In this document: positions 4,828 to 5,274 of the stretch, piece after piece
Position numbering within the stretch: position 1 is the first letter of the stretch
How the letters are laid out: every line of letters begins with the position of its first letter
NCBI GenBank assembly: GCA_947624765.1
Contig: CANQLS010000110.1
Coordinates: 1 to 5,274 of the forward strand
Length of the DNA stretch: 5,274 bases
From: an uncultured Clostridia bacterium
GTDB lineage: Bacteria > Bacillota > Clostridia > TANB77 > UBA1234
Direction: 5' to 3'
The notes under the pieces: model-generated
Database searches by the model: none
Told to the model about the DNA's origin: nothing
The model's input: the letters and a program-made list of their open reading frames with translations, nothing else
Position numbers and translations under genes: made by a program

Positions 4828-5274
4828 TCACATTTCTAATTCTATTACGTGCGCTTTTCCATCATTTACAAGTTCAATTTCATTATTACTAATTAAATTA
4901 TTATCTAAATAAAGACTTTTTATCCCAGTATTTTTTTGATTTGGATTTTTTACTTTTATTTGATAAAAGCTATCTTCATATTGATAATCAATCTCAAACT
5001 TTTCCCACTCTTTTAAAATAGCAGGTGAAATTTTTAAATTATTTCCAGCCTTTTGAAAACCTAAAATATATTTAAGTCCTGCTACATATAGCCACGCACT
5101 AGAGCCAGTATACCAAGTCCAACCACCACGCCCAATTAAATTATTACTAGTATATACATCAGCCGCAACAACATAAGGTTCTACTTTATAACGTGTGGCA
5201 CTCTCTTTAGTACGAGCATGTTCAATAGGATTCAAAATACGAAAATATTCCCATGCTCTATCGCCATTTCCTAA
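4828..5274 (-). CDS. GH94-family glycoside phosphorylase or cyclic beta-1,2-glucan synthase-like protein, C-terminal part
   Basis: Only the last 148 residues are in the window; the frame is open to base 5274. A start at the TTG of 5235 would be false, because the codons above it (L-G-N-G-D-R-A-W-E-Y-F-R-I) continue the family alignment. Conserved GH94 segments are NPIEHART (14-21), YKVEPYVVAADVY (29-41) and GRGGWTWYTGSSAW (48-61), followed by ILGF and a beta-rich end. This is the C-terminal part of the (alpha/alpha)6 barrel and the final beta domain of enzymes that phosphorolyse beta-glucosides such as cellobiose, or of the phosphorylase domain of NdvB-type cyclic glucan synthases. The catalytic Asp lies upstream, outside the window, so substrate and full length cannot be judged. 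The last 50 or so residues diverge from the family patterns I know. pcrA follows after a gap of under 90 bases with its own promoter. Confidence 0.88.
   Translation of the reverse strand, partial: LGNGDRAWEYFRILNPIEHARTKESATRYKVEPYVVAADVYTSNNLIGRGGWTWYTGSSAWLYVAGLKYILGFQKAGNNLKISPAILKEWEKFEIDYQYEDSFYQIKVKNPNQKNTGIKSLYLDNNLISNNEIELVNDGKAHVIELEM

Noticed and set aside
5233..5235. TTG at 5235 as the start of a separate 135-residue protein
   Set aside because: The frame stays open to the window edge, and the upstream codons encode a continuation of the GH94 conserved region, so this is an internal Leu codon.

Overview
This AT-rich window (by eye about two thirds A+T) looks chromosomal and comes from a low-GC Gram-positive bacterium, most likely a gut-type member of the Clostridia. 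The evidence is a full-length PcrA helicase, a membrane-anchored M23 peptidoglycan peptidase, type IV prepilin-like proteins, strong purine-rich Shine-Dalgarno sites, TTG starts and extended -10 promoters. TGA is used as a stop, so the code is the standard bacterial one. Every gene I can support lies on the minus strand, so transcription runs from high to low coordinates.

In order of transcription: (1) 5274-4828 is the C-terminal end of a GH94-type glycoside phosphorylase or cyclic-glucan-synthase-like protein, cut by the window edge. (2) 4740-2527 is pcrA, with its own promoter at about 4808-4780. (3) 2479-2036 and 2020-1538 are two small paralogous prepilin-like proteins in tandem. A promoter-like element with a perfect -35 hexamer overlaps the pcrA stop codon just upstream of them. 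(4) 1537-1269 is an AT-rich gap holding a likely promoter for the next gene. (5) 1268-249 is the M23 (LytM-type) endopeptidase with a TTG start. (6) 248-21 is a gap with a 19-bp perfect inverted repeat, a third copy of part of its arm, and a promoter and ribosome binding site. (7) Bases 20-1 appear to be the first codons of another gene that runs off the window.

The genes do not form one obvious pathway. PcrA is housekeeping DNA repair and replication. The M23 enzyme remodels the wall. The pilin pair would need a prepilin peptidase, an assembly ATPase and a platform protein encoded elsewhere. The GH94 protein belongs to beta-glucan metabolism. Start codons were moved from the longest open frame where the Shine-Dalgarno site, promoter position or family alignment called for it (pcrA and the first pilin). 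No tRNA, rRNA, CRISPR array or complete mobile element was seen.

I do not see a clear new multi-gene system. The parts most worth a second look are the tandem pilin pair, whose second member lacks the usual Glu5, the promoter nested at the pcrA stop, and the repeat at 162-240.
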